Shown here: positions 1-7,977 of the stretch, piece by piece
Position numbering within the stretch: position 1 is the stretch's first letter
Layout of the letters: each line of letters opens with the position of its first letter
Assembly: GCA_019240405.1 (NCBI GenBank)
Contig: JAFAYL010000020.1
Coordinates: 124,001-188,000 of the forward strand
Source: Acidobacteriaceae bacterium
GTDB taxonomy: Bacteria; Acidobacteriota; Terriglobia; Bryobacterales; Bryobacteraceae
Length of the DNA stretch: 64,000 nucleotides
Direction of reading: 5' to 3'
Position numbers and translations under genes: made by a program
Notes under the pieces: generated by a model
What the model saw: only the letters and a program-made list of their open reading frames with translations
Database searches by the model: none
What the model was told of the DNA's origin: nothing

Positions 1-279
1 GAAAACGGGCTAAACACAGCCGCCAATCGTCTGCGATCGGCGCTCGGCGACTCGGCGGAAAGACCTCACTATGTGGAAACAGTGCCCCGCCGCGGGTATC
101 GCTTCATCTGTCCGATAACGCGATTCGAGTCTCCCGACCGGGAGGTTTCCGAATCCGGACGTTTACAAATTGTACGGCCCGCCCCGTCTCCCCTTCCAGA
201 GAGCGCCCCCAAAATAAAAGGTACGCTGCAATCGGTGTTACTGAAGTGCGCTAACCTTTGGCGTAGAGTTAGAACATAG
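1..279 (+). CDS. C-terminal part of a winged-helix (OmpR/CadC-type) transcriptional regulator, cut by the window edge
   Basis: The reading frame is open from base 1 and stops at the TAG ending at 279. The first ~40 residues (ENGLNTAANRLRSALGDSAE, then a GYRF motif) are the last helix and the beta-hairpin wing of a Trans_reg_C winged-helix domain. They align closely with residues ~78-116 of the complete sensor on the minus strand at 331-2460, so the two are paralogues. After the wing only about 50 low-complexity residues follow before the stop. The membrane segment and PD40 propeller of the paralogue are missing. It may be a naturally short DNA-binding protein or a regulator truncated by a nonsense change; the N-terminus is outside the window. 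It converges on the next gene. Confidence 0.65.
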   Translation, partial: ENGLNTAANRLRSALGDSAERPHYVETVPRRGYRFICPITRFESPDREVSESGRLQIVRPAPSPLPESAPKIKGTLQSVLLKCANLWRRVRT

Positions 280-330
280 TTCTGTTACGGGACTTCTTAT
301 CAACCCGCTCTTACTTGGTGGATGGCCGTG

Positions 331-2460
331 CTAACTCCATCCGCTGACGATAAAGAGATCAGACAACGTTTGCATTCGGGAATAGACGAACGTTTGAAGA
401 TCCCCAGCGATGCGCGGGCGTGTGGCTTGTGTCATACCAATCGAGTCTCCAGGTTTAAAGGTGCCATAGGGAGTCAGGCGCCCGGTTTCCAGATCGACAG
501 ATTCCACGATAATTACGCCGTTCTCCTGATGCGTTACCAGAACCGTTCGTGAACCGTCAAAAGCGGCTGGCGAGACACATTGAGGCGTCTTGACAGACCG
601 CACGCCGCCATTACTCAGATCTAGTGAATACAACTGATAACCATCGCAACCAACTGCGGTCTTGCCGCTAGGATCAATCAAGGCGTCACCCATTTGCAGT
701 CCTGCTTTGACTAAGATCAGAGGGCCATCAGGGACGCGCTGCCGGTAAATACGCGGGGGCTGTTTCGGATAGTTGCCTGCCAAGAGAATCTCCTTCGCGC
801 CCGGGAAAAATCTTGCCCATCGATACGCGATTCCGGTGGCGACCACCGGAATTCGTTGCGTTCCATTTACTGACACCAAAGTGAGTTTACCCGGATCATT
901 GGCGCTTTCAGTGAGCGCCCATTGTCCATCGGAGGACAGATCCATTGCACGCCCTTCTCCCAGGCGCTCAGAAGATTTGCTATCGGCGTTGTACAAATAA
1001 ACCGAGTACTGCTTGCCCCCGCCTTCTCCGGTTTCATCAAACAAGATGGATTTGCCATCTGCCGAAATAGCGACTGCGCGAGACCAATCAAGCCACGAGA
1101 TATCTCGCTCAGAACCTTCGTCCAGATTTCCTAAAAACATGGTTACTCGCTGGGCGTCCCGGGAGATCAACACTTTGCCGGAGGAGGCGATATCCTTGAT
1201 TTCCAGGTCTCCCGGGATTTGTGAGATTTGACGCACACGGCCGCGAAGATCGACCGCCATTAAGGCCCGGTTAGCGCCAGAACGAGTTGCGGTAAACCAT
1301 ATCTCGCGTCCTGAAGGGTGCCAGGCTAAGCCTCGCGCCGACGCCCAACCAGAACTGAGCACATGTGCCTCACCCGAGGAGTCAATCAACACTACCTGTC
1401 CGGCGTCATCAGCGAAAACCGGATGTTCGAGGAGGGCCACTTGATCGCCGCGAGGAGATACACGGGGATTCGTGATAGATCCCCGAGCTACGTAAAGCTT
1501 GTGGCCTGCAGGAAACTCGAGAGTGGAGACTGAATCTCTATCTGTGACCAAGCACAAATTTCCATCGGGCCCCCAATCGGCTGCTTCCGCGACTTCGGAG
1601 AGCACGCGTGGCGCGCCACCATTGAGCGGTGTCCGCTCGAGCAGAGCGTGGCGTGAATGCTCCGGCATAGTAAAGATAGCGAGTTCCGCGGTTGGAGAAA
1701 GACTTGCCAGCCGGGCTTTTTCAAATCCTAAATCGCGGGCTTCCGGGCTTACGGTGCTCGCAAGAAAGACCCGGCTCGGCTGCCCGTTCCATTGAGCGCC
1801 GTAGATGACGTTGCCCCCATCGGGCGTGAACCGCGCGTCACTGACAAATCCTTTTCGGAACGTGACTTGATGAAACGAAGGCGCACCGTGACGCGATCTT
1901 CCGGGAAGGAGAACAGCAACGAGCGCAACTGCGAGCGCAGTCATCAAAATTGTTGCACCTACTGCACGATTGCGCACTGACGCAAAAGGCCGGCGACGCT
2001 GGTGTGATGCGAGCTCCGGCTTCACGATTTCACTGCCGGCTTCTGGGGGTTCTATTTGCTTGATCTGAAGATCTGGAACGGGAGCTGTGGACTGCGGCGC
2101 ATTAGAAACGGTTACAGGAGCGACAAACCTATATCCGAGCCGGGCCAGAGTCTCGATGTAGATCGGCTTTTCGGCAGAATCGCCGAGTGCGATCCTTAAC
2201 CGGTTTACAGCGGTGTTCAATCCGCTCTCGAAATCCACGAAGGTATCTGCCGGCCAAAGTCGCGCACGGAGTTCCTCGCGAGTGACCACGTGGCCTGGTT
2301 CTTCGATTAACGCGCTGAGAATATGGAACGGCTTGCCTTGGAGCTTGACCCGTACACCGTGCTTGCGTAGCTCGCCCGTTTCGAGAGAAAGCTCAAAGGG
2401 ACCAAACCGCGCGGCTCTGTGTCGTTTTATTCTCGGTTCCTCGACTGGACCTTGAGCCAT
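331..2460 (-). CDS. Winged-helix DNA-binding protein with membrane segment and PD40/TolB-like beta-propeller (CadC-like sensor)
   Basis: A 709-residue one-component membrane regulator is predicted. Residues ~17-113 form a Trans_reg_C winged helix ending in the typical LGYRF wing. A hydrophobic segment at ~165-187 should cross the membrane. The remaining ~515 residues are repeated PD40/WD-like blades (FTPDG, SPRGDQVAL, HPSGREIWF, SSDGQWAL) that would lie outside the cytoplasm. In CadC-type proteins the periplasmic part senses a signal and the cytoplasmic winged helix binds promoters; the ligand here is unknown. The propeller is homologous along its whole length to that of the kinase at 27855-30404. 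The start ATG at 2460 is the only reasonable one. No partner gene is adjacent. Confidence 0.85.
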   Translation of the reverse strand: MAQGPVEEPRIKRHRAARFGPFELSLETGELRKHGVRVKLQGKPFHILSALIEEPGHVVTREELRARLWPADTFVDFESGLNTAVNRLRIALGDSAEKPIYIETLARLGYRFVAPVTVSNAPQSTAPVPDLQIKQIEPPEAGSEIVKPELASHQRRRPFASVRNRAVGATILMTALAVALVAVLLPGRSRHGAPSFHQVTFRKGFVSDARFTPDGGNVIYGAQWNGQPSRVFLASTVSPEARDLGFEKARLASLSPTAELAIFTMPEHSRHALLERTPLNGGAPRVLSEVAEAADWGPDGNLCLVTDRDSVSTLEFPAGHKLYVARGSITNPRVSPRGDQVALLEHPVFADDAGQVVLIDSSGEAHVLSSGWASARGLAWHPSGREIWFTATRSGANRALMAVDLRGRVRQISQIPGDLEIKDIASSGKVLISRDAQRVTMFLGNLDEGSERDISWLDWSRAVAISADGKSILFDETGEGGGKQYSVYLYNADSKSSERLGEGRAMDLSSDGQWALTESANDPGKLTLVSVNGTQRIPVVATGIAYRWARFFPGAKEILLAGNYPKQPPRIYRQRVPDGPLILVKAGLQMGDALIDPSGKTAVGCDGYQLYSLDLSNGGVRSVKTPQCVSPAAFDGSRTVLVTHQENGVIIVESVDLETGRLTPYGTFKPGDSIGMTQATRPRIAGDLQTFVYSRMQTLSDLFIVSGWS

Positions 2461-2857
2461 GAGCCAGCAACCCTTCAGGTAAGACCCGGCGTCCGCTCAA
2501 TGCGGTTTCAAGTAGTTGGCACGCAGAGGGACGGTATCCTACCGAGAGTATTGGACGCACGTTTAGCTCCAAGGTAACGGCGAGGTTATTAAGGGAGCGG
2601 AAACATTCTGCATCAACCCTTTGGAACGCAAGCTATTGCGTGACAACCTCCCTGTGCATGTTCGAACGCGGGACGTTACGACCGAATACGAACAAAGTTC
2701 AACCGGCGGCAGAATAGTGAACGGCTGAAGATCAGCTGGTGCATGCCGGGGCACTTACTCGAATTATGCTATGATCAAGTTGTTCTTACCTGCGGCTACG
2801 TCTTATTGAGTATTCTTCTCTTGGTCCTGGCTGCTGTGTGTGACGATTTCAGCAACT
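2461..2857. other. Intergenic region without a recognisable gene
   Basis: This ~400-bp stretch separates the divergent sensor and RRM genes. I see no tRNA-like or riboswitch-like structure. A plus-strand frame without a start codon (roughly 2573-2730) is open for ~50 codons and could be a degraded gene remnant. A TATGAT hexamer at 2770-2775 could be the -10 of the RRM gene, which would give it a leader of about 90 nt. No convincing -35 accompanies it. Confidence 0.35.
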
Positions 2858-2869
2858 AGGAGTCTAAAA

Positions 2870-3166
2870 ATGACGAATGTTTTTGTTGGAAACCTGAGTT
2901 TCCAAACCACGCAAGACGAACTGAATTCGATCTTTGGCCAATATGGCGCCGTCGAGCGCGTGAATGTAGTAACCGATCGCACGACTGGACAATCACGTGG
3001 ATTTGCATTTGTGGAGATGTCGAGCCGGTCGGAAGCGGAAGCGGCGATTGCGGCTCTGAACGGGACGGATTTGCACGGTCGAACTCTGAACGTGAATGAA
3101 GCCCGGCCGAAAAGCGAGGCACCGCGTGGAGGCGGCCGCAGCGGGTATAGAAAATCGCGCTGGTAG
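2870..3166 (+). CDS. Small RRM-domain RNA-binding protein
   Basis: This 98-residue protein is a single RNA recognition motif. RNP2 is VFVGNL at residues 4-9, RNP1 is RGFAFVEM near residue 45, and a short Gly/Arg-rich basic tail follows (GGGRSGYRKSRW). It probably binds single-stranded RNA in the cytoplasm, like the small RRM proteins of cyanobacteria and other bacteria that are often cold-responsive; that role is inferred from the family. The start at 2870 is preferred over an upstream in-frame ATG at 2840 because AGGAG at 2858-2862 sits 7 nt before it and the RRM fold begins right there. A hairpin plus T-run follows at 3182-3216. Confidence 0.9.
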   Translation: MTNVFVGNLSFQTTQDELNSIFGQYGAVERVNVVTDRTTGQSRGFAFVEMSSRSEAEAAIAALNGTDLHGRTLNVNEARPKSEAPRGGGRSGYRKSRW

Positions 3167-3181
3167 ACCAGCGAAGATAGA

Positions 3182-3216
3182 GCGGGCATAGTTCAGGCGT
3201 GCCCGCGCTGTTTTTT
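3182..3216 (+). terminator. Intrinsic terminator after the RRM gene
   Basis: A GCGGGCA arm (3182-3188) pairs with TGCCCGC (3200-3206), and six T residues follow at 3211-3216. It lies 15 nt after the RRM stop codon and before the next small gene, so it may end the transcript or only attenuate read-through into that gene. Confidence 0.7.
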
Positions 3217-3234
3217 GAATAACGGGAGGACGGG

Positions 3235-3483
3235 TTGGCAAGTCGCGATTCGTTTCAGAAACGGCAGAAAGAGGCTGCGCGCCGCGAAAAGCGCCAATTG
3301 AAATTGGATCGGCGTCAAGGACGGCAGCACGGCCCGAGTGATTCTCTTGGCGAAAGGAGCGAAAGCGATTCCGGCGGCAATCCCGCGATTTCCAACGAGG
3401 AAACAGTTGAGACGACGGCCGAAAACGGGGAAATAAAATCGTCCGCTGGATTGCCAGCCGATAACCGCAGCCCCGAACTGTAA
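3235..3483 (+). CDS. Small charged protein of unknown function (TTG start)
   Basis: An 82-residue frame starts with TTG at 3235, right after a strong ribosome binding site (GGGAGGA, 3224-3230). The N-terminal half is very basic and probably one helix (KRQKEAARREKRQLKLDRRQ). The C-terminal half is acidic and likely disordered. I do not recognise a domain. It follows the RRM gene by 68 bp with the terminator-like hairpin between them, so its expression may depend on partial read-through. The strong ribosome binding site and charge-biased composition favour a real gene. An RNA-related role is only suggested by the neighbour. Confidence 0.6.
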   Translation: MASRDSFQKRQKEAARREKRQLKLDRRQGRQHGPSDSLGERSESDSGGNPAISNEETVETTAENGEIKSSAGLPADNRSPEL

Positions 3484-3524
3484 GCAAGGCAGAAAACCTC
3501 GAGCGACCGATTTCACCCGGTTAC

Positions 3525-3785
3525 TTACGTATGGGCGTGCGGACTCGAGTCCAGCTGGCGACCTTGCCGGCAATTCTGTTCCACATCACGCCATTCCGGA
3601 GTTTTTTCAGCCAAGATTCTGTGCTTATGCTGGAGGGCCCTTTTCCTGCAAGAACTGCTGGATTCGAGGCAACGGATCAATCGCTCGACTTCGGCTTTGC
3701 GCTTATATAAAGCGTCGAGAGCCCCCTTTATCGCCGATCTATATGCGACACGCGAGACGCGGGATCCCTCAAAGATTCGGTTCAT
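3525..3785 (-). CDS. 86-residue hypothetical protein at the end of the sigma/CHAT operon
   Basis: The start ATG at 3785 has a strong Shine-Dalgarno AGGAGGA that overlaps the stop codon of the gene before it (ends at 3796), which points to coupled translation. The protein begins MNRIFEGSRVSRVAYRSA and is mostly helical and basic with a few Cys residues. I recognise no family. It is the last gene of the minus-strand run that begins with the protease at 14830. An in-frame ATG 42 nt upstream (3827) lacks such a ribosome binding site. Confidence 0.6.
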   Translation of the reverse strand: MNRIFEGSRVSRVAYRSAIKGALDALYKRKAEVERLIRCLESSSSCRKRALQHKHRILAEKTPEWRDVEQNCRQGRQLDSSPHAHT

Positions 3786-3795
3786 AAAAATCCTC

Positions 3796-4413
3796 CTAGC
3801 TCTCGGGATCCGGCAGTGTGATGCCAATGGCGCGCTGCCCGTGGATATTTATAAAAAGCTGAAGTCCTCTCTCGTCGCCGAACTCTAGTTCGAATTCGCC
3901 CGAGGGATTGGCCAGAGTTTTTGCGATGAACCTCTCTTCGCTGAGCAGAATGACATCAACGCCTTCAACGTTTGTCCCGGGCCTCTTGGAATTCAGAACC
4001 TGGCCGGTGAGCCAAACATGTTTGCGGGCCGGTTCGGATTCCACTCGCAAGTCGATTACGAAAGGTTCGGCTCGATGGAGGAACTGTCTCGTATGAGGCA
4101 TGGAACCTCGCACAGGCGCCGCACCAGGCTGGCGGGCGCTATCGAAAATAAGCCGCGCCATTCTCGCGATCCGCGGAAGCCATGTCCAACGATCCGCGGA
4201 AGCGTATGCAGCTTTGGCGATCCGGACTGCACTTGCGGGCGGTGAATACTCTCCTTCCCGGCGTGCGACTTCCAAGACTCTGTTCCACATATCCAGTTCT
4301 GTCGAGCACTTGCCGCACTGGCCTTCCAGGTGATGGTGCATCAGCACATTCTGTTCGGGGGATGCAATCCCACGTGCGAAATCAAACCAAAGCTCTGCTG
4401 AAAAATGAGTCAT
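3796..4413 (-). CDS. Putative zinc-motif anti-sigma-like protein with C-terminal beta-sandwich domain
   Basis: The protein has 205 residues from ATG 4413, which has GGAAGGA upstream; an in-frame ATG at 4440 is less likely. Near the N-terminus an H28-x4-C33-x2-C36 motif resembles the zinc-binding element of anti-sigma factors, with one extra residue between His and Cys. Residues ~135-205 look like a carboxypeptidase-regulatory-type beta-sandwich (VWLTGQVLN, GVDVILLS, GEFELEF). There is no clear transmembrane segment, so it may act in the cytoplasm. It lies ~110 bp downstream of the CHAT gene and two genes after an ECF sigma factor, which makes control of that sigma factor a reasonable inference, not proof. 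Confidence 0.65.
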   Translation of the reverse strand: MTHFSAELWFDFARGIASPEQNVLMHHHLEGQCGKCSTELDMWNRVLEVARREGEYSPPASAVRIAKAAYASADRWTWLPRIARMARLIFDSARQPGAAPVRGSMPHTRQFLHRAEPFVIDLRVESEPARKHVWLTGQVLNSKRPGTNVEGVDVILLSEERFIAKTLANPSGEFELEFGDERGLQLFINIHGQRAIGITLPDPES

Positions 4414-4525
4414 CCCACGTCCTTCCTTCGGCGGCGGCATGTCTTGAGCTTGTTTCTATCTACTTCAAATGGTCAAGAAAGGTCAAGAAAAATACAATTT
4501 GCTGGATTTTGTTGGCCAAACGGGC

Positions 4526-7393
4526 TCATGAATTCAGAGCGCTTCCCATCAGTTTGAACGCGGCCCAATGATAAGGGTGCGGATATTGGGCTCGTAGCTC
4601 CCGAATCGCACCTTGGAGGGCTTCAGCTTTCCCGGAACCATTTAGGAGCCGCGAATAAAACACTTTCATAAAATCTGCAGTGCTTCGATCGTCCACATCC
4701 CAATGAGAAAGGAGCAGAGACCGCGCTCCCGAATACAAGAGCCCCCGCGCTAATCCGAGCAGCTCGTCTCCTTCCTCTATTGCACTCAGGCCCGTGACAC
4801 AGCCACTCAAGGTGAGAAGCTCAACGGGCAGATTCATGTGATAGAGATCGTAAAGCGTGAGGTAGGAATCGGCCAAGCGAATCGCTGAAAACATCGGGCT
4901 GTACTTCAGAAAATATCCGTGAGATGCGATGTGTATAAGGCGGCTGGAACGCCCTTTCTCCCGAAGGGCTCTTTCGGTCGCCTGAGAACCCAGGAGAAGC
5001 TCGGATTCGGGAAGAACGCCCGCAACAGCTTGAGCCTCCTCGCGAATGAATGGAGTTTTGGGATCATCGACACCTAGTATTAGGGACGGACCGCGGGTAT
5101 TTGCCGCTTCCCGGTGGCACAAAGCGTAAATGCCGGCGCTCGGGGCGTAGCTGATCGTGAATCTATCAATCAGGTAACGTTCACCGTCGAAGAGCGCATG
5201 GAATGGCAAAGAGTGCAGCGGGCCGAAAGGCACGATCACAACGTGACGAACATTCAAAAGGTGTAGCGCCGGCGCAAAGACATCGTCGTAGAGCTCGCGA
5301 AGATGATCCTGCGTTGCTCTCAGTAACGGTTTTTGAAAGCGCGCCAAGTAATCGCCGCTCAAGCGAAACTTCGACATTTGAAAGTGAAGCAATCGCATAT
5401 GAGCCGTAACGCGCGATAAAACGGTCACTGGAATGATTTCTAAGCAATCCCGGGTTAGAACGGCAGCGATAATGCGTTCGCCTATTGCGAAGTATTCGAC
5501 AAGCGCTGTTTCCGAATCGATCGCTTCACGAATCTCCGCAATAGTTAGCGGTTTCGAGTTGCCCATGACGGTGCCCGCAATATTTGAGCAGGGCTGCTCG
5601 CGCAGCATACGTATTAGCTCGTGCTCGCACTTTTGGGCCTGAGCCGTTAGCGCTTCGATGGATTCGGGAGAGATTCCGTCCTGCGACAACTGTTCGCGCT
5701 CGATGCGATGGTAGTACCAGTTGAGGGATTGTCTAAGATCCTGGATGCGCCTTTCTGTTTCGCTTTCTTCGTCTGCATTCGAATTCCGCGGCTGGACACG
5801 GCCGAAGATAAGATCTCTGAGGGTGCGTGATTTGGCCTCTTCGATGTATGCAAAAGCTTCATCGGTGGAAGATTGTCCAGAACCACGATCAACGCAGAGC
5901 TGGACCAAGCGCGCGTACACCTCCACTTTGTTTTTCATGAAGGCGATTTTCAGCTCTTCAGCTTGCAGGCTGGTGCGAAGAGTCTCCAATTCCCGTCTCG
6001 AAACCTGATAAGAAGCATATGCGTCTTCGGGCTGCCTGAGAGTTTCCTGGATCTGCCCCAGTAAGAAATGCGTTTGAAAAGACAAGATGGGCGAATCGAC
6101 ACTAGCGAGCAAGCCCAGCGCACTTTTGCATTCGGCCATTGCCCCGTCAAGATTAAATTCCTGATGAGATAGCCGGGCTAATAGCAAATGACAAAGCAAA
6201 TGTTTACTGGGCATTGCGAGGGAGCGAAAGAGCTCTAGCGCCGCGACACAGAGCCTTCTCGCTTCAGCAAACTGGCCCTCGTTGAAGAGGATTAGCGCCT
6301 GGTAAAGATCAAGAAGCGACGGCCAGACCTGATTCCTCTCGCGCACAAACATTTCTCTGGCTTCCCCAAAAATTTCTAAGCCGCGAGACGAATTGCCTTC
6401 CAAACTGACGGCGGTTGCGAGATTGGTAAGCGCACGGGCGGCTTCATATGTGACACCGATCTTTTGAAACTGCTCGAAACTCTTTTGCGCCATCTCGGCG
6501 GCATCCTCGATCAGACTCAATTCGAGGTAGATCTCCGATTGATCCAGATCGCACAAGCCGAGGTGATACGCATCTTCGTTTTTGCGGCAGGTCTCGCGTG
6601 TAACGCGCAGTAATTCCAATGCGTGCGTATAATCGCCTCTGAGGTAGAACAAGTAGGCGATATTGTAATCGGCTTGCGCCACCAACAGTGGCATGTCATG
6701 CTGCTCGGAAAATTCGCGAACGCGGCGGTAGGTCTCCAAGGCTCCGGGGAAGTCGTCGAGCGCGATGAGGCAAACCGCGATATTGTGGAGCGCCACGCCG
6801 ATTCCTTCCATGTCTTTGTGAGGCAGGAGCTGCTGGTACGCGCGCTCATATGCAGCGAGGGCTTCAGAGAAGCGATTCTGGCGATGATACACGTTTGCAA
6901 GATTGATTTCGAGACGCGCAAGGCGCAGCGTATCGCCTAGTTGAGCAAATATCTCGCCAGCCCTTTCGGCGGCAGAAACAGCGGCATCGTATTCGCCTAG
7001 TAGAGCCAGCGATTGAATGGAGGTGCTGAGTGTGCGTCCGACCTCGCTCTGCTCGCCGGACTCTTCAAATAAAGAAGCGGCTTGCTTGAAGAGATCGACC
7101 GCGGACCTGCACTGACCCATAAACCACAAAGCATTCGCTTGGGCGCGAAGAGCACGCGCAAGCGCAGCTTTATCGGACAACTCGCCGGCAATCGTGAGTG
7201 CAGCTTCAGCCAAGGCGAGAGCCTTGGGCACGTCAACTCGCAGCTCCCGGCGAACCGCCTCCGCGAGCCGTTCGACAATTTGAGGCGTAAGCAGCTCGCG
7301 AGAATCGTTTAGAAACCGTCTGCGGCTTGCCTCATCCGGGATCTTAGAAAGCTCCGCGCAAAGCGCTTCAATTTGTGCATCAATCGAGCTCAC
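4526..7393 (-). CDS. TPR-CHAT domain protein (caspase-like protease/scaffold)
   Basis: The product is about 955 residues. The N-terminal ~530 residues are tetratricopeptide repeats of paired helices (for example ALRAQANALWFMGQ and EIYLELSLIEDAAEMA). The C-terminal ~300 residues form a CHAT domain, a clan-CD caspase-like fold. The catalytic dyad is visible: His825 in IASHGYF and Cys865 in TLSGCVTG, 40 residues apart, so it may be an active cysteine protease. The start is a GTG at 7393 whose last two bases overlap the TGA of the sigma gene (GTGA), indicating translational coupling; an in-frame upstream start at 7549 would lie inside the sigma gene. TPR-CHAT proteins are known from bacterial conflict and signalling loci; the substrate here is unknown. 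Confidence 0.88.
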   Translation of the reverse strand: MSSIDAQIEALCAELSKIPDEASRRRFLNDSRELLTPQIVERLAEAVRRELRVDVPKALALAEAALTIAGELSDKAALARALRAQANALWFMGQCRSAVDLFKQAASLFEESGEQSEVGRTLSTSIQSLALLGEYDAAVSAAERAGEIFAQLGDTLRLARLEINLANVYHRQNRFSEALAAYERAYQQLLPHKDMEGIGVALHNIAVCLIALDDFPGALETYRRVREFSEQHDMPLLVAQADYNIAYLFYLRGDYTHALELLRVTRETCRKNEDAYHLGLCDLDQSEIYLELSLIEDAAEMAQKSFEQFQKIGVTYEAARALTNLATAVSLEGNSSRGLEIFGEAREMFVRERNQVWPSLLDLYQALILFNEGQFAEARRLCVAALELFRSLAMPSKHLLCHLLLARLSHQEFNLDGAMAECKSALGLLASVDSPILSFQTHFLLGQIQETLRQPEDAYASYQVSRRELETLRTSLQAEELKIAFMKNKVEVYARLVQLCVDRGSGQSSTDEAFAYIEEAKSRTLRDLIFGRVQPRNSNADEESETERRIQDLRQSLNWYYHRIEREQLSQDGISPESIEALTAQAQKCEHELIRMLREQPCSNIAGTVMGNSKPLTIAEIREAIDSETALVEYFAIGERIIAAVLTRDCLEIIPVTVLSRVTAHMRLLHFQMSKFRLSGDYLARFQKPLLRATQDHLRELYDDVFAPALHLLNVRHVVIVPFGPLHSLPFHALFDGERYLIDRFTISYAPSAGIYALCHREAANTRGPSLILGVDDPKTPFIREEAQAVAGVLPESELLLGSQATERALREKGRSSRLIHIASHGYFLKYSPMFSAIRLADSYLTLYDLYHMNLPVELLTLSGCVTGLSAIEEGDELLGLARGLLYSGARSLLLSHWDVDDRSTADFMKVFYSRLLNGSGKAEALQGAIRELRAQYPHPYHWAAFKLMGSALNS

Positions 7394-7977
7394 CGGAAGC
7401 CTTTCTTTTCGAGCCAGCGCCGCAATTTTTCGAGACACCGCATGCGCGTGGCTCCGATTGAGCCCTTCGCCATACCAAAATTCCTTGCGAGATCCTCGTA
7501 TGGGATGGGCGGATTTTCGAAGAAGAGAAGGTCGACGAGGCGCCTGCAATCGGGCGAAAGTTCAGTTAAAGCCTCACGTAGGATTTGTTCCCGCTCGAGT
7601 TCAGCCAAGATTGCTTCAGGCATGGCAGGCGATTCATCTGAACGAATCCCTTGCGCCTCTGTTTCAACAAATCTTTTCTGGTCTCGTCTCCAACGAAAGC
7701 ATTTGTGGGATGTCATCTGAATGAGCCATGCCGCCAGCGCGCGTGGCTCCCGTAGTTGAGGCAACTCCTGGAGAAGCCCGAGACAGACGGACTGAAAAAT
7801 ATCGGTAGCATCTTCCGGAGAGAAGCCGTACTTAATGGGAATCGAGAAGATAAGATTTTTGTACTTCTCGATCAGCGCCGACCAAGCCTCTTCTTTGCCT
7901 GCCAGACAGTCTTGAACCAAGCGCTCATCCGGCCGTGAAGGATTCATTTCGCGAGCCGCTTTTGGAAACGCGGTCAT
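7390..7977 (-). CDS. ECF-type RNA polymerase sigma factor
   Basis: The 195-residue protein has the two usual ECF regions: sigma-2 around residues 20-95 (LIEKYKNLIFSI, ATDIFQSV) and sigma-4 around 130-190 (LTELSPDCRRLVDLLFF and a helix-turn-helix IPYEDLARNFGMAKGSIG). It should direct RNA polymerase to a dedicated promoter set. The start ATG at 7977 overlaps the TGA of the transporter binding protein (ATGA), and its own stop overlaps the CHAT start (GTGA). It is therefore locked into one operon with both. An internal ATG at 7947 is an alternative start. Confidence 0.9.
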   Translation of the reverse strand: MTAFPKAAREMNPSRPDERLVQDCLAGKEEAWSALIEKYKNLIFSIPIKYGFSPEDATDIFQSVCLGLLQELPQLREPRALAAWLIQMTSHKCFRWRRDQKRFVETEAQGIRSDESPAMPEAILAELEREQILREALTELSPDCRRLVDLLFFENPPIPYEDLARNFGMAKGSIGATRMRCLEKLRRWLEKKGFR

